Positions 1-5,306 of a stretch of 5,620 nucleotides of DNA are shown here, one piece after another. The stretch comes from JBOHHM01 sp050725495. Its GTDB lineage: Bacteria > Pseudomonadota > Gammaproteobacteria > Burkholderiales > Burkholderiaceae_C. How positions within the stretch are numbered: position 1 is the first letter of the stretch; every line of letters begins with the position of its first letter. Location of the stretch: contig JBOHHM010000129.1 in assembly GCA_050725495.1 (NCBI GenBank), positions 1 through 5,620 on the forward strand, in the 5' to 3' direction. Under the pieces are notes generated by a model. It ran no database searches. It saw nothing but the letters and a program-made list of their open reading frames with translations, and was not told the DNA's origin. Made by a program: the position numbers and the translations under genes.

Positions 1-1136
1 TGCGGCTCGCCTTCGGCGCATTTGACGTTGAGCTCGGGCGTCGAAAAGCTGGTCGGCAGACCGTTGAGAACGGCATTGGCGTCCGGGCTCTTGCTCAGGA
101 TTTCGAGCAGGCGGCAGCCGGCATAGGTGCCGTCGTCAAAGCCGAACCAGCGCTCCTTGAAGAAGATATGGCCGCTCATCTCGCCGCCCAGCGGCGAGCC
201 GATTTCCTTCATCTTGGCCTTGATCAGCGAGTGACCGGTCTTGTACATCAGGGCCTTGCCGCCAGCCGCTTCGATGGCCGGGGCCAGACCCTGCGAGCAT
301 TTCACATCGAACAGGATCTGGCCGCCGGGAACGCGCGAGAGCACATCCTGCGCGAACAGCATCATCTGGCGATCCGGGTAGATGTTATTGCCGTCACGGG
401 TCACGATGCCGAGCCGGTCGCCGTCGCCGTCGAAAGCCAGGCCCAGCTCGGCTCCGCTGGACTGCAACGCAGCGATCAGGTCACGCAGGTTCTCGGGCTT
501 GCTCGGATCCGGGTGGTGGTTCGGGAAGTTGCCGTCGACCTCGCTGAACAGCTCGATAACCTCGCAGCCCAGAGCGCGCAGGATGGCCGGGGCCGAGGCG
601 CCGGCGATCCCGTTGCCGGAATCGACGACGATTTTCATGGGGCGCTCCAGCTTCACATCGCCGACGATGCGGTCGCGGTACGGAGCGAGCACATTGACGT
701 TGCGAACACGACCCCCTTCTTTCAGCGTCCAGCTCTCTTCTTCCATCATGCGGCGCAGGGCCTGGATCTCGTCGCCGTAGATGGCCCGCCCGCCCATCAC
801 CATCTTGAAGCCGTTGTAGTCCTTCGGGTTGTGGCTGCCCGTGACCTGGATGCCGCTGGCGCAAAGGGTGTTGGCGGCGAAGTAGAGCATGGGGGTGGTC
901 ACCATGCCGACATCGATCACGTCGATGCCGGCCGCCACGAGACCGCGGACCAGGGCCGCGCTCAGGGCGGGGCCGCTCAGGCGCCCGTCACGGCCGACAG
1001 CGACGGTCGTTTCGCCTTCGGCCCGGGCGATCGTGCCAAAGGCCTTGCCGAGCGCCTCGGCGACTTCCTCGGTCAGCGTGGACGGCACGATGCCGCGCAT
1101 GTCATAGGCTTTGAAAATGGAGGCGGCTAACTGCAT
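1..1136 (-). CDS. algC: Phosphomannomutase/phosphoglucomutase, AlgC type (C-terminus off the left edge)
   Basis: Interconverts hexose 6-phosphate and 1-phosphate (mannose or glucose) in the cytoplasm, feeding GDP-mannose and UDP/dTDP-glucose pathways for LPS and exopolysaccharide. The reading frame starts with MQLAASIFKAYDMRG at 1136 and stays open to the edge, giving 378 residues. Visible family signatures are the phosphoserine loop TGSHNP with Ser101, the metal loop DGDGDR at 236-241, KTGHSLIK, and the sugar-recognition loop GGEMSGH at 317-323. Against Pseudomonas AlgC (about 463 residues, recalled), roughly 80 residues are missing, including the C-terminal phosphate-binding domain. The ATG at 1134-1136 has an AGGGA ribosome-binding site about 9 nt upstream, so the start is well supported. 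The gene is divergent from the alkylation-repair unit. Sugar specificity (mannose, glucose or both) cannot be decided from sequence; algC is used because the similarity is closest to that bifunctional enzyme. Confidence 0.95.
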   Translation of the reverse strand, partial: MQLAASIFKAYDMRGIVPSTLTEEVAEALGKAFGTIARAEGETTVAVGRDGRLSGPALSAALVRGLVAAGIDVIDVGMVTTPMLYFAANTLCASGIQVTGSHNPKDYNGFKMVMGGRAIYGDEIQALRRMMEEESWTLKEGGRVRNVNVLAPYRDRIVGDVKLERPMKIVVDSGNGIAGASAPAILRALGCEVIELFSEVDGNFPNHHPDPSKPENLRDLIAALQSSGAELGLAFDGDGDRLGIVTRDGNNIYPDRQMMLFAQDVLSRVPGGQILFDVKCSQGLAPAIEAAGGKALMYKTGHSLIKAKMKEIGSPLGGEMSGHIFFKERWFGFDDGTYAGCRLLEILSKSPDANAVLNGLPTSFSTPELNVKCAEGEP

Positions 1137-1172
1137 GGCTCTGGTTCCCTGGGGCTGTTCTGAACTGCAGCG

Positions 1173-1178
1173 ATTGTA
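1173..1178 (-). promoter_or_regulatory. Candidate -10 box of the phosphohexomutase gene
   Basis: On the minus strand this reads TACAAT, one base off the sigma-70 -10 consensus. It lies about 37 nt before the ATG at 1136, leaving room for a leader of about 30 nt that contains the AGGGA ribosome-binding site. No good -35 hexamer sits 16-18 nt upstream; the matching stretch falls inside the dyad at 1193-1206. The assignment is an inference. Confidence 0.4.
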
Positions 1179-1229
1179 GGCGGCGGGTTGGCCGGACAGA
1201 TGTCCGAAAACGGCCAGTCAAAACCGCCT
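1178..1229. promoter_or_regulatory. Nested inverted repeat in the divergent promoter region, candidate operator
   Basis: Three perfect 6-bp arm pairs are nested here: AGGCGG (1178-1183) with CCGCCT (1224-1229), TGGCCG (1189-1194) with CGGCCA (1211-1216), and CGGACA (1193-1198) with TGTCCG (1201-1206), the last split only by GA. The compact inner dyad is the most operator-like. Its centre lies about 50 bp upstream of the likely start of the adaA-alkA transcript, where an AraC-family activator could act. It also overlaps the -35 region expected for the divergent phosphohexomutase promoter. I see no match to the E. coli Ada box (AAAGCGCA). The arms are visible directly; the operator role and the identity of the binding protein are inferred. 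Confidence 0.45.
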
Positions 1230-1236
1230 GCCCGCG

Positions 1237-1242
1237 TATCAT
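1237..1242 (+). promoter_or_regulatory. Candidate -10 box of the adaA-alkA operon, implying a leaderless transcript
   Basis: TATCAT matches five of six bases of the -10 consensus and lies only 7 nt before the ATG at 1250, so transcription would begin at or next to the start codon. No Shine-Dalgarno sequence is present between it and the ATG, which agrees with a leaderless mRNA. The -35 region is poor (CAGTCA or similar), as expected if an activator is needed. This is inferred from sequence only. Confidence 0.4.
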
Positions 1243-1249
1243 CAACCGC

Positions 1250-2806
1250 ATGACACCCGACACCGTGAGCCTGGCGCCCGACGTCTGCTACCTTGCCCTG
1301 AAGGCGCGGGATGCCCGCTTTGACGGCTGCTTTTTCACCGGTGTCACCTCCACCGGCATTTACTGCCGCCCGGTCTGCAAGGTCAGAACCCCCAAGCGCG
1401 AAAACTGCCGCTTCTTCGGCCATGCCGCCCAGGCCGAAAGCGCGGGCTTCAGGCCCTGCCTGCGCTGCCGGCCCGAGCTGGCGCCGCATTCGATCGTGTG
1501 GTCGATCCAGGATGCGTCCTACATCCTGGTGCACCAGGCGGCCCGGCTGCTGGACGAGCCCGAGGCCTGGGGCGATCCGCTGGCCGGTGCAGCGCCGCCG
1601 GTTGCGCAGCTGGCCGACAAGCTGGGTGTGAGCGGCCGCCATTTGCGCCGCATCTTCGAGGCGCAGTTCGGCGTCTCGCCGCTGCAATACCTGCAGACGC
1701 GCCGCCTGCTGACGGCCAAGCAGCTGCTGGCCGATACCGACCTGCCGATCACCCAGATTGCGCTCGCGAGCGGCTACGCGAGCGTGCGGCGTTTCAACGC
1801 AGCGTTTGTCGAGCACTACGGGCTGAACCCGACACAGCTGCGGCGCGAAGGAGGCTCGCGTTCGGACCAGGGCATGGCCATCAAGCTCGGCTACCGGCCG
1901 CCATACGACGTGGGAGCCATGCTCGGCTTTTTCCGCCAGCGGCAGCTCCAAGCTATTGAATGGGTCGCTGATGACGCAGGCAGTCCCGGCATCAGCAGGA
2001 CCTTGCGCATCGAATCGAGGGGCCAGTCCCAGGCCGGCTGGCTGAAGGCCGAGTTTGACGTGGAGCGCAGCCAGGTCGTGCTGCGCGTGAGCGACTCCTT
2101 GCGCGAGCTGCTGCCGCTGGTGATCCGCCGGCTGCGGGCCATGCTCGACCTCGACGCCGACCCGAAGGCGATCAACAGCGTGCTGCACGCCAGCTTTCCG
2201 GAGGGCGACGGACTGCGCGTGCCCGGCGCGATGGATGGCTACGAGCTGGCCGTGCGGGCCGTGCTGGGCCAGCAGATCACGGTGGCGGCGGCCCGCACGC
2301 TGGCCCAGCGCATGGTCGATCGCTTCGGCGAGCCGATACAGACACCCTTTTCGCAACTGACCCGGCTGTTTCCTGCGCCGGCCGTACTGGCCCAGGCCGG
2401 CGGCGATGCCCTGGGCCAGCTCGGCATCGTCAAACAGCGGCAAGCCGCCATCGTGGCGATCGCACAAGCCGTCGCTGAGAAGCGGCTGCAGCTGCATGGC
2501 GGCGCCGAGGTCCATGCGACCGTCGTGGCGTTGAAAGAGCTGCCCGGCATCGGCGACTGGACGGCACAGTACATCGCGATGCGGGCCCTGCGCTGGCCCG
2601 ATGCGTTTCCAGCTGGCGACGTGGCGCTGCACAAGGCGCTGGGCGTCGTGGATTCGAAGCAGCCGGCCCAGGCGGCCGAGGCGGCATCGCTGGCCTGGAA
2701 ACCCTGGCGCAGCTATGCCGTGATCCGGGCCTGGAATTCGGGGCCGGCACCGGAGACTACAAAATTGATAGCAGCCAACGACCATTCCACAAGGACCAAG
2801 AGGTGA
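1250..2806 (+). CDS. alkA: AdaA-AlkA fusion: methylphosphotriester sensor/AraC regulator joined to 3-methyladenine DNA glycosylase II
   Basis: A 518-residue protein with three parts. Residues about 14-76 are the Ada metal-binding domain, with FDG, the GVTSTGIYCRPVC core and zinc ligands C39, C43, C70 and C73; C39 corresponds to E. coli Ada Cys38, which takes methyl from DNA phosphotriesters. Residues about 85-200 are an AraC-type domain with two helix-turn-helices near 118-140 and 166-190. Residues about 211-495 are AlkA: an N-terminal sheet domain, then HhH-GPD with hairpin LPGIGDWTA (431-439) and catalytic Asp457 in FPAGD. It should sense methylation damage, activate transcription, and excise alkylated purines. 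The start is supported because C39 falls where Ada Cys38 does, though no ribosome-binding site precedes the ATG. Residues 496-518, after the last family-like segment, are an unusual tail from AT-richer DNA. It is the first gene of a four-gene operon. The Ada C-terminal methyltransferase domain is absent and supplied by the next gene. Confidence 0.95.
   Translation: MTPDTVSLAPDVCYLALKARDARFDGCFFTGVTSTGIYCRPVCKVRTPKRENCRFFGHAAQAESAGFRPCLRCRPELAPHSIVWSIQDASYILVHQAARLLDEPEAWGDPLAGAAPPVAQLADKLGVSGRHLRRIFEAQFGVSPLQYLQTRRLLTAKQLLADTDLPITQIALASGYASVRRFNAAFVEHYGLNPTQLRREGGSRSDQGMAIKLGYRPPYDVGAMLGFFRQRQLQAIEWVADDAGSPGISRTLRIESRGQSQAGWLKAEFDVERSQVVLRVSDSLRELLPLVIRRLRAMLDLDADPKAINSVLHASFPEGDGLRVPGAMDGYELAVRAVLGQQITVAAARTLAQRMVDRFGEPIQTPFSQLTRLFPAPAVLAQAGGDALGQLGIVKQRQAAIVAIAQAVAEKRLQLHGGAEVHATVVALKELPGIGDWTAQYIAMRALRWPDAFPAGDVALHKALGVVDSKQPAQAAEAASLAWKPWRSYAVIRAWNSGPAPETTKLIAANDHSTRTKR
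2757..2776 (+). repeat. AT-rich repeat-like segment inside the 3' end of adaA-alkA
   Basis: A run containing ACAAAATTGATAGCAG stands out from the GC-rich surroundings. From memory it resembles short dispersed repeats in Comamonadaceae genomes that combine an A/T core with GATAGC and a following GC-rich part; I cannot verify this or find a second copy in the window. It encodes TTKLIAAN of the glycosylase tail, beyond the part of the protein that looks like AlkA. Confidence 0.35.
2800..2806 (+). promoter_or_regulatory. Strong ogt ribosome-binding site overlapping the adaA-alkA stop codon
   Basis: GAGGTGA is a seven-base complement of the 16S rRNA tail. Its last three bases are the TGA stop of adaA-alkA, and the ogt ATG follows after TTTC. 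This arrangement fits termination-reinitiation coupling, so the glycosylase and methyltransferase are likely made together. The 4-nt spacing is a little short but workable. Confidence 0.65.
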
Positions 2807-2810
2807 TTTC

Positions 2811-3320
2811 ATGAAGTTCGATGCGTCCATCGTGCAGTCCAGGTTAGCCAGCCCCTTGGGGTCCATCATCCTGGCGGCCTCCGACAAGGGTCTGGCCGGC
2901 CTCTGGTTCGAAGGCCACAAGCACCTGCCCGAACAAGCGGCCGGGCCCTCGGCCTGGCCGGTCGATCCAGAGCATCCCGTTTTGGTCGAGGCGAGCCGCC
3001 AGCTCAAGGAGTACTTCGCCGGTCTGCGAACCACCTTCGAGCTGCCGCTGGATCTGCAGGGCGGCACGGCGTTCCAGCGCTCGGTCTGGCGGGCGCTGCT
3101 GACCATTCCCAGCGGCGCCACCACCAGCTACGGCGCCTTGAGTTCGCGCATCGGCCGCCCCGCGGCTGTGCGGGCCGTCGGTGCAGCGGTCGGCCGCAAC
3201 CCGGTGGGCATTGTCGTGCCCTGCCACCGCGTTGTGGGGACCGATGGCTCGCTGACCGGCTACGCCGGCGGGCTCGATCGCAAGACGGCATTGCTGCAGC
3301 TCGAAGGCGCGCTGACATGA
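2811..3320 (+). CDS. ogt: Methylated-DNA--protein-cysteine S-methyltransferase (O6-alkylguanine repair)
   Basis: Removes alkyl groups from O6 of guanine (and O4 of thymine) by irreversible transfer to its own cysteine. The 169-residue length is normal for single-domain Ogt. The N-terminal part (about 7-80) has the family pattern GLAGLWFEGHKH. The C-terminal DNA-binding and catalytic domain begins at FQRSVWRAL (88-96). It carries SYG with Tyr107, the recognition-helix arginine R121 in AVRAVGAAVGRNP, the asparagine hinge N130, active site PCHRV with Cys138, and Glu165 in LLQLEG near the end. All key residues correspond to those of human MGMT and E. coli Ogt. The ATG at 2811 has an excellent ribosome-binding site overlapping the stop of adaA-alkA. 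Its own stop overlaps the next start (ATGA). As an AdaB-like partner it completes the pathway begun by the upstream sensor-glycosylase. Nothing looks broken. Confidence 0.94.
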   Translation: MKFDASIVQSRLASPLGSIILAASDKGLAGLWFEGHKHLPEQAAGPSAWPVDPEHPVLVEASRQLKEYFAGLRTTFELPLDLQGGTAFQRSVWRALLTIPSGATTSYGALSSRIGRPAAVRAVGAAVGRNPVGIVVPCHRVVGTDGSLTGYAGGLDRKTALLQLEGALT

Positions 3321-4240
3321 GCGCCGTCACCAGCACCGCAGGCGCCGCTTCACACCCCTGGGTTGGCGAGTTCGTCATTCTGGCCGCCCTGTGGGGCTCC
3401 TCGTTTCTGTTCATGCGCCTGGGGGCGACGGAGTTCGGCGCCCTGCCGACAGCCGCGCTGCGCGTGGGCATCGCGGCCGCCTTTTTGCTGCCGATTCTGC
3501 TCTGGCGGGGCCAGTGGGCCAGCCTGCGGCGCAACGCCGGCCCCATCCTGCTGGTCGGGCTGCTGAACTCGGGCATTCCGTTCGCGCTGTACTCCTATGC
3601 GGTGCTCTCCATCACCACGGGCCTGACCTCCATCCTCAACGCCACCGTGCCGCTGTTCGGCGCCATCGTGGCCTGGCTCTGGCTCCGGGACCGGCCCAAT
3701 GCCTCGCGCGCCCTGGGCCTGGCCATAGGCTTTGTCGGGGTCACCCTGCTGGCGTGGGACAAGGCCGGCTTCAAACCCGGCGGTTCGGGCTGGGCCGAGG
3801 CCTGGGCGCCGAGCTTGGCGATCGGGGCCTGCCTGCTCGCCACGCTGTGCTATGGCATCTCGGCCAGCTTCGCCAAGCGCTATCTGTCGGGCGTTCCTCC
3901 GCTGGCCACCGCCACCGGCAGCCAGCTCGGCGCCACCCTGGGCCTGGCGGGCCCCGCCCTCTGGTTCTGGCCCGCCCAGATGCCCGGGCCGACCGCCTGG
4001 GGCGCCATCGTGGCCGTGGCGGTTCTGTGCACCGGCATCGCCTACATCCTGTACTTCCGGCTGATCGAGCATGCCGGGCCAGCCCGGGCTCTGGCCGTGA
4101 CCTTTGTGGTCCCGGTGTTCGCCGTGGTCTACGGTGTGGCGTTCCTGGGCGAGAGCCTGACCGGCTGGATGATGGTGTGCGGCCTGGTGATCGGCTGCGG
4201 AACGGCGCTGGCGACGGGACTGCTTCGACTGCAACCATGA
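3317..4240 (+). CDS. EamA-family (DMT superfamily) inner-membrane transporter
   Basis: A 307-residue polytopic membrane protein with two EamA repeats (about 19-146 and 168-303) and ten likely helices near 16-33, 43-63, 76-94, 100-123, 131-147, 166-185, 197-218, 227-248, 257-277 and 283-303. Family-typical traits are the AALWGSSFLFMRLG start of repeat one, NATVPLFGAIVAWLWLRD at the end of helix four, and the repeat-two counterpart FVVPVFAVVYGVAFLGE. Such proteins usually export amino acids, nucleosides or other metabolites by proton exchange, but the substrate cannot be read from sequence. The ATG overlaps the ogt stop by four bases, and GAAGG about 9 nt upstream supports the start. Tight coupling to two alkylation-repair genes is unusual. 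It may reflect co-regulated efflux of a toxic or methylating metabolite, or only convenient packing. Some DMT members carry S-adenosylmethionine (recalled for Rickettsia), so a link to methyl chemistry is possible but speculative. Confidence 0.93.
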   Translation: MSAVTSTAGAASHPWVGEFVILAALWGSSFLFMRLGATEFGALPTAALRVGIAAAFLLPILLWRGQWASLRRNAGPILLVGLLNSGIPFALYSYAVLSITTGLTSILNATVPLFGAIVAWLWLRDRPNASRALGLAIGFVGVTLLAWDKAGFKPGGSGWAEAWAPSLAIGACLLATLCYGISASFAKRYLSGVPPLATATGSQLGATLGLAGPALWFWPAQMPGPTAWGAIVAVAVLCTGIAYILYFRLIEHAGPARALAVTFVVPVFAVVYGVAFLGESLTGWMMVCGLVIGCGTALATGLLRLQP

Positions 4241-4404
4241 GCTCGGCGCGCAAGATCAAGCTGAAGCTGCCCAAGCCGCGCAACCCGCTGGTGGCGCCGG
4301 CCAAGCGGCGCAAGGCGGGCTCGCACCGCAAGTCGTCCTCGGCCGTGCGGCGCTCGGAAAAGATCGCGCTCAAGAAACAGTTGCGCGGGCCCCAAGCCGG
4401 TTGA
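4237..4404 (+). CDS. Small, very basic hypothetical protein (55 aa)
   Basis: I do not recognise a named family. The protein starts MSSARKIKLKLPKPRNPLVA and has 10 Lys, 8 Arg and one acidic residue (Glu41), a net charge near +17. It has no hydrophobic segment and no cysteines, so it is probably cytoplasmic and may bind nucleic acid or ribosomes. Evidence that it is real: 51 of 55 codons end in G or C, matching genuine local genes; the ATG overlaps the transporter stop as ATGA, the same junction used between ogt and the transporter; and the gene ends just before a dyad between convergent genes. There is no good ribosome-binding site at normal spacing (the nearest GGGA is 17 nt away), so translation would rely on coupling. 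The same frame is open upstream through the transporter, but that part is a high-GC shadow. I have a faint recollection of similar short basic proteins in Burkholderiales. Confidence 0.62.
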   Translation: MSSARKIKLKLPKPRNPLVAPAKRRKAGSHRKSSSAVRRSEKIALKKQLRGPQAG

Positions 4405-4408
4405 ACGA

Positions 4409-4425
4409 GCGCGACTGAATCGCGC
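4409..4425. terminator. Short dyad between convergent genes, possible bidirectional terminator
   Basis: GCGCGA (4409-4414) and TCGCGC (4420-4425) are perfect complements around a CTGAA loop, within the 29-bp gap between two converging stop codons. Neither strand has a T-run after the stem, so it is not a classical intrinsic terminator. It may act as a weak or Rho-assisted end, or as a 3' stabilising hairpin. Confidence 0.35.
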
Positions 4426-4433
4426 CGGGGCCC

Positions 4434-5177
4434 TCAGGCCGGCGCCAGCAAGCCATCCACCATCGCACGCATGCGCCGCCAGTGCGAGCCCTCCCAGAAC
4501 ACGCGATGGCACACATCGCAGACGCTGAAGCGCTCGTAGCGCTCACGCACGCTAGTGGGCAGCATAGCCGCGACCCGATGCTTGTCGATCGCATGCAAGG
4601 GCGCATTGCAATACAGGCACAGCGTGAACGGCCGTGCGCTGCGTGCCAGGTCGAGCCGGTCGAAAATTTCGCGCAACTGCTGAGCCGATCGCAGGGCGTG
4701 CACATAGCAGCCATGGGTGATGGTACGGCGCTTGAGCAGCTCGCGGTCGCGCGTCAGCACGATGCGTCCCTGAGCGCTGGCGATGCGCTCGATCTCCTCG
4801 TCGCGATAGTGGTTGTCGTACAGGGTATCGAAGCCGGTCATGCGCAGCAGGTGGGCCAGCCCGCCCAGATGCGCGTCGGCGACGAAGCGCGTCACGCGCA
4901 GGGCCCGGCCACGCACGCGCAGCAGCGGCGTGACATCGAGCGCTTCGAACTTCGGGTAGACGGCCAAGCGGTCGCCCTCGCGCAGCAGGCGTTCAAAGCC
5001 GACCGACTCGCCGTTGACCAGCACCAGTTCGACCTCGGTGTGCGGCACGCCCAGCGCTTCGATCATGTGCTTGGTGGTCGCCGCCCGCGCACAGGGACAA
5101 GCGAACTCACGCCCGCGCCGCTCGGGGGCGAGAAATTGATTGAGCTCCTCGTAGAAGCGAAAGCTTGCCGTGACCAT
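4434..5177 (-). CDS. Mut7-C RNase-domain protein with N-terminal ubiquitin-like (Ub-Mut7C) domain
   Basis: A 247-residue cytoplasmic protein. Residues 1-90 form a ThiS/MoaD-like beta-grasp domain, recognisable by SFRFYEELNQFLAPERR, GVPHTEVELVLVNGESV and GDRLAVYP (68-75). Residues about 96-240 are Mut7-C, a PIN-like nuclease domain: FVADAHLGGLAHLLRMTGFD with acidic Asp101, YRDEEIERIA, and LTRDRELL with Asp144. The domain ends in a zinc ribbon with CLYC (187-190) and CDVC (220-223). Family knowledge suggests an RNase, but the physiological RNA target is unknown. I chose the ATG at 5177 because GAGG sits 8 nt upstream and the protein then begins like its relatives. An in-frame GTG at 5198 would add seven residues but lacks any ribosome-binding site. 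A CPC triplet at 27-29 in the beta-grasp domain is uncommon. The gene follows the YbaK-family gene on the same strand after a 129-bp spacer and converges with the repair operon. Confidence 0.93.
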   Translation of the reverse strand: MVTASFRFYEELNQFLAPERRGREFACPCARAATTKHMIEALGVPHTEVELVLVNGESVGFERLLREGDRLAVYPKFEALDVTPLLRVRGRALRVTRFVADAHLGGLAHLLRMTGFDTLYDNHYRDEEIERIASAQGRIVLTRDRELLKRRTITHGCYVHALRSAQQLREIFDRLDLARSARPFTLCLYCNAPLHAIDKHRVAAMLPTSVRERYERFSVCDVCHRVFWEGSHWRRMRAMVDGLLAPA

Positions 5178-5247
5178 CACCACAGCCTCAAAGGCCACAG
5201 GAGGTGCACGACCAGCGGCGAGTAAGCTTTCAGCCAGCGATTGCCTT

Positions 5248-5273
5248 CGGCCTCACCAAACGCAGCGAGGCCG
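5248..5273. other. Hairpin in the spacer between the YbaK-type and Mut7-C genes
   Basis: CGGCCTC (5248-5254) and GAGGCCG (5267-5273) are perfect 7-bp complements around a 12-nt loop. On the transcribed minus strand no T-run follows. It lies about 71 nt before the Mut7-C start and just downstream of a second hairpin. It could be a terminator element or a leader structure; the role is inferred. Confidence 0.35.
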
Positions 5274-5283
5274 GCGGCAGGTG

Positions 5284-5304
5284 CGAGCGCCGAAGCGGCG
5301 CCCG
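5284..5304 (-). terminator. Stable hairpin just after the YbaK-type stop codon, possible terminator
   Basis: In minus-strand RNA this forms a stem of nine pairs (six perfect G-C pairs GCGCCG/CGGCGC, then one G-U and two G-C) with a CUU loop, beginning 2 nt after the stop codon at 5307. The position suits a 3' end, but there is no U-tract. Termination is therefore uncertain and may be partial, allowing read-through to the Mut7-C gene. Confidence 0.4.
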
Positions 5305-5306
5305 AC

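Noticed and set aside
168..1130. A 320-codon plus-strand frame opposite the phosphohexomutase gene
   Set aside because: The minus strand encodes the phosphoserine, metal and sugar loops of a well-known enzyme; the plus frame is its shadow, with repetitive Ala, Val, His and Asp composition.
1216..1221. TTGACT on the minus strand as a -35 box for the phosphohexomutase gene
   Set aside because: At 17-bp spacing the would-be -10 is TGTCCG, which does not resemble a -10; the better -10 (TACAAT) is too far away to pair with it.
1948..1962. Slightly AT-richer patch AGCTATTGAAT inside adaA-alkA as a second repeat copy
   Set aside because: It encodes QAIEWV, which fits the conserved AlkA N-terminal domain pattern at this point, so ordinary coding sequence explains it.
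1127..3124. A very long open frame (665 codons) on the minus strand across adaA-alkA and ogt
   Set aside because: It is antisense to two proteins with complete catalytic motifs, its translation is rich in Arg, Gly, Gln and His without any domain I recognise, and long antisense frames are expected in DNA with G/C-rich third positions.
3391..4236. The upstream part of the frame that ends in the small basic protein, read through the transporter gene
   Set aside because: The region encodes ten hydrophobic helices in the other frame. The alternative frame is Arg/His/Pro-rich shadow; only the segment from the ATG at 4237 has independent support.
5178..5198. Longer Mut7-C protein starting at the GTG at 5198
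   Set aside because: No ribosome-binding site precedes the GTG (a pyrimidine-rich CACCTCCT lies there), whereas the ATG at 5177 has GAGG 8 nt upstream and gives the family-like N-terminus.
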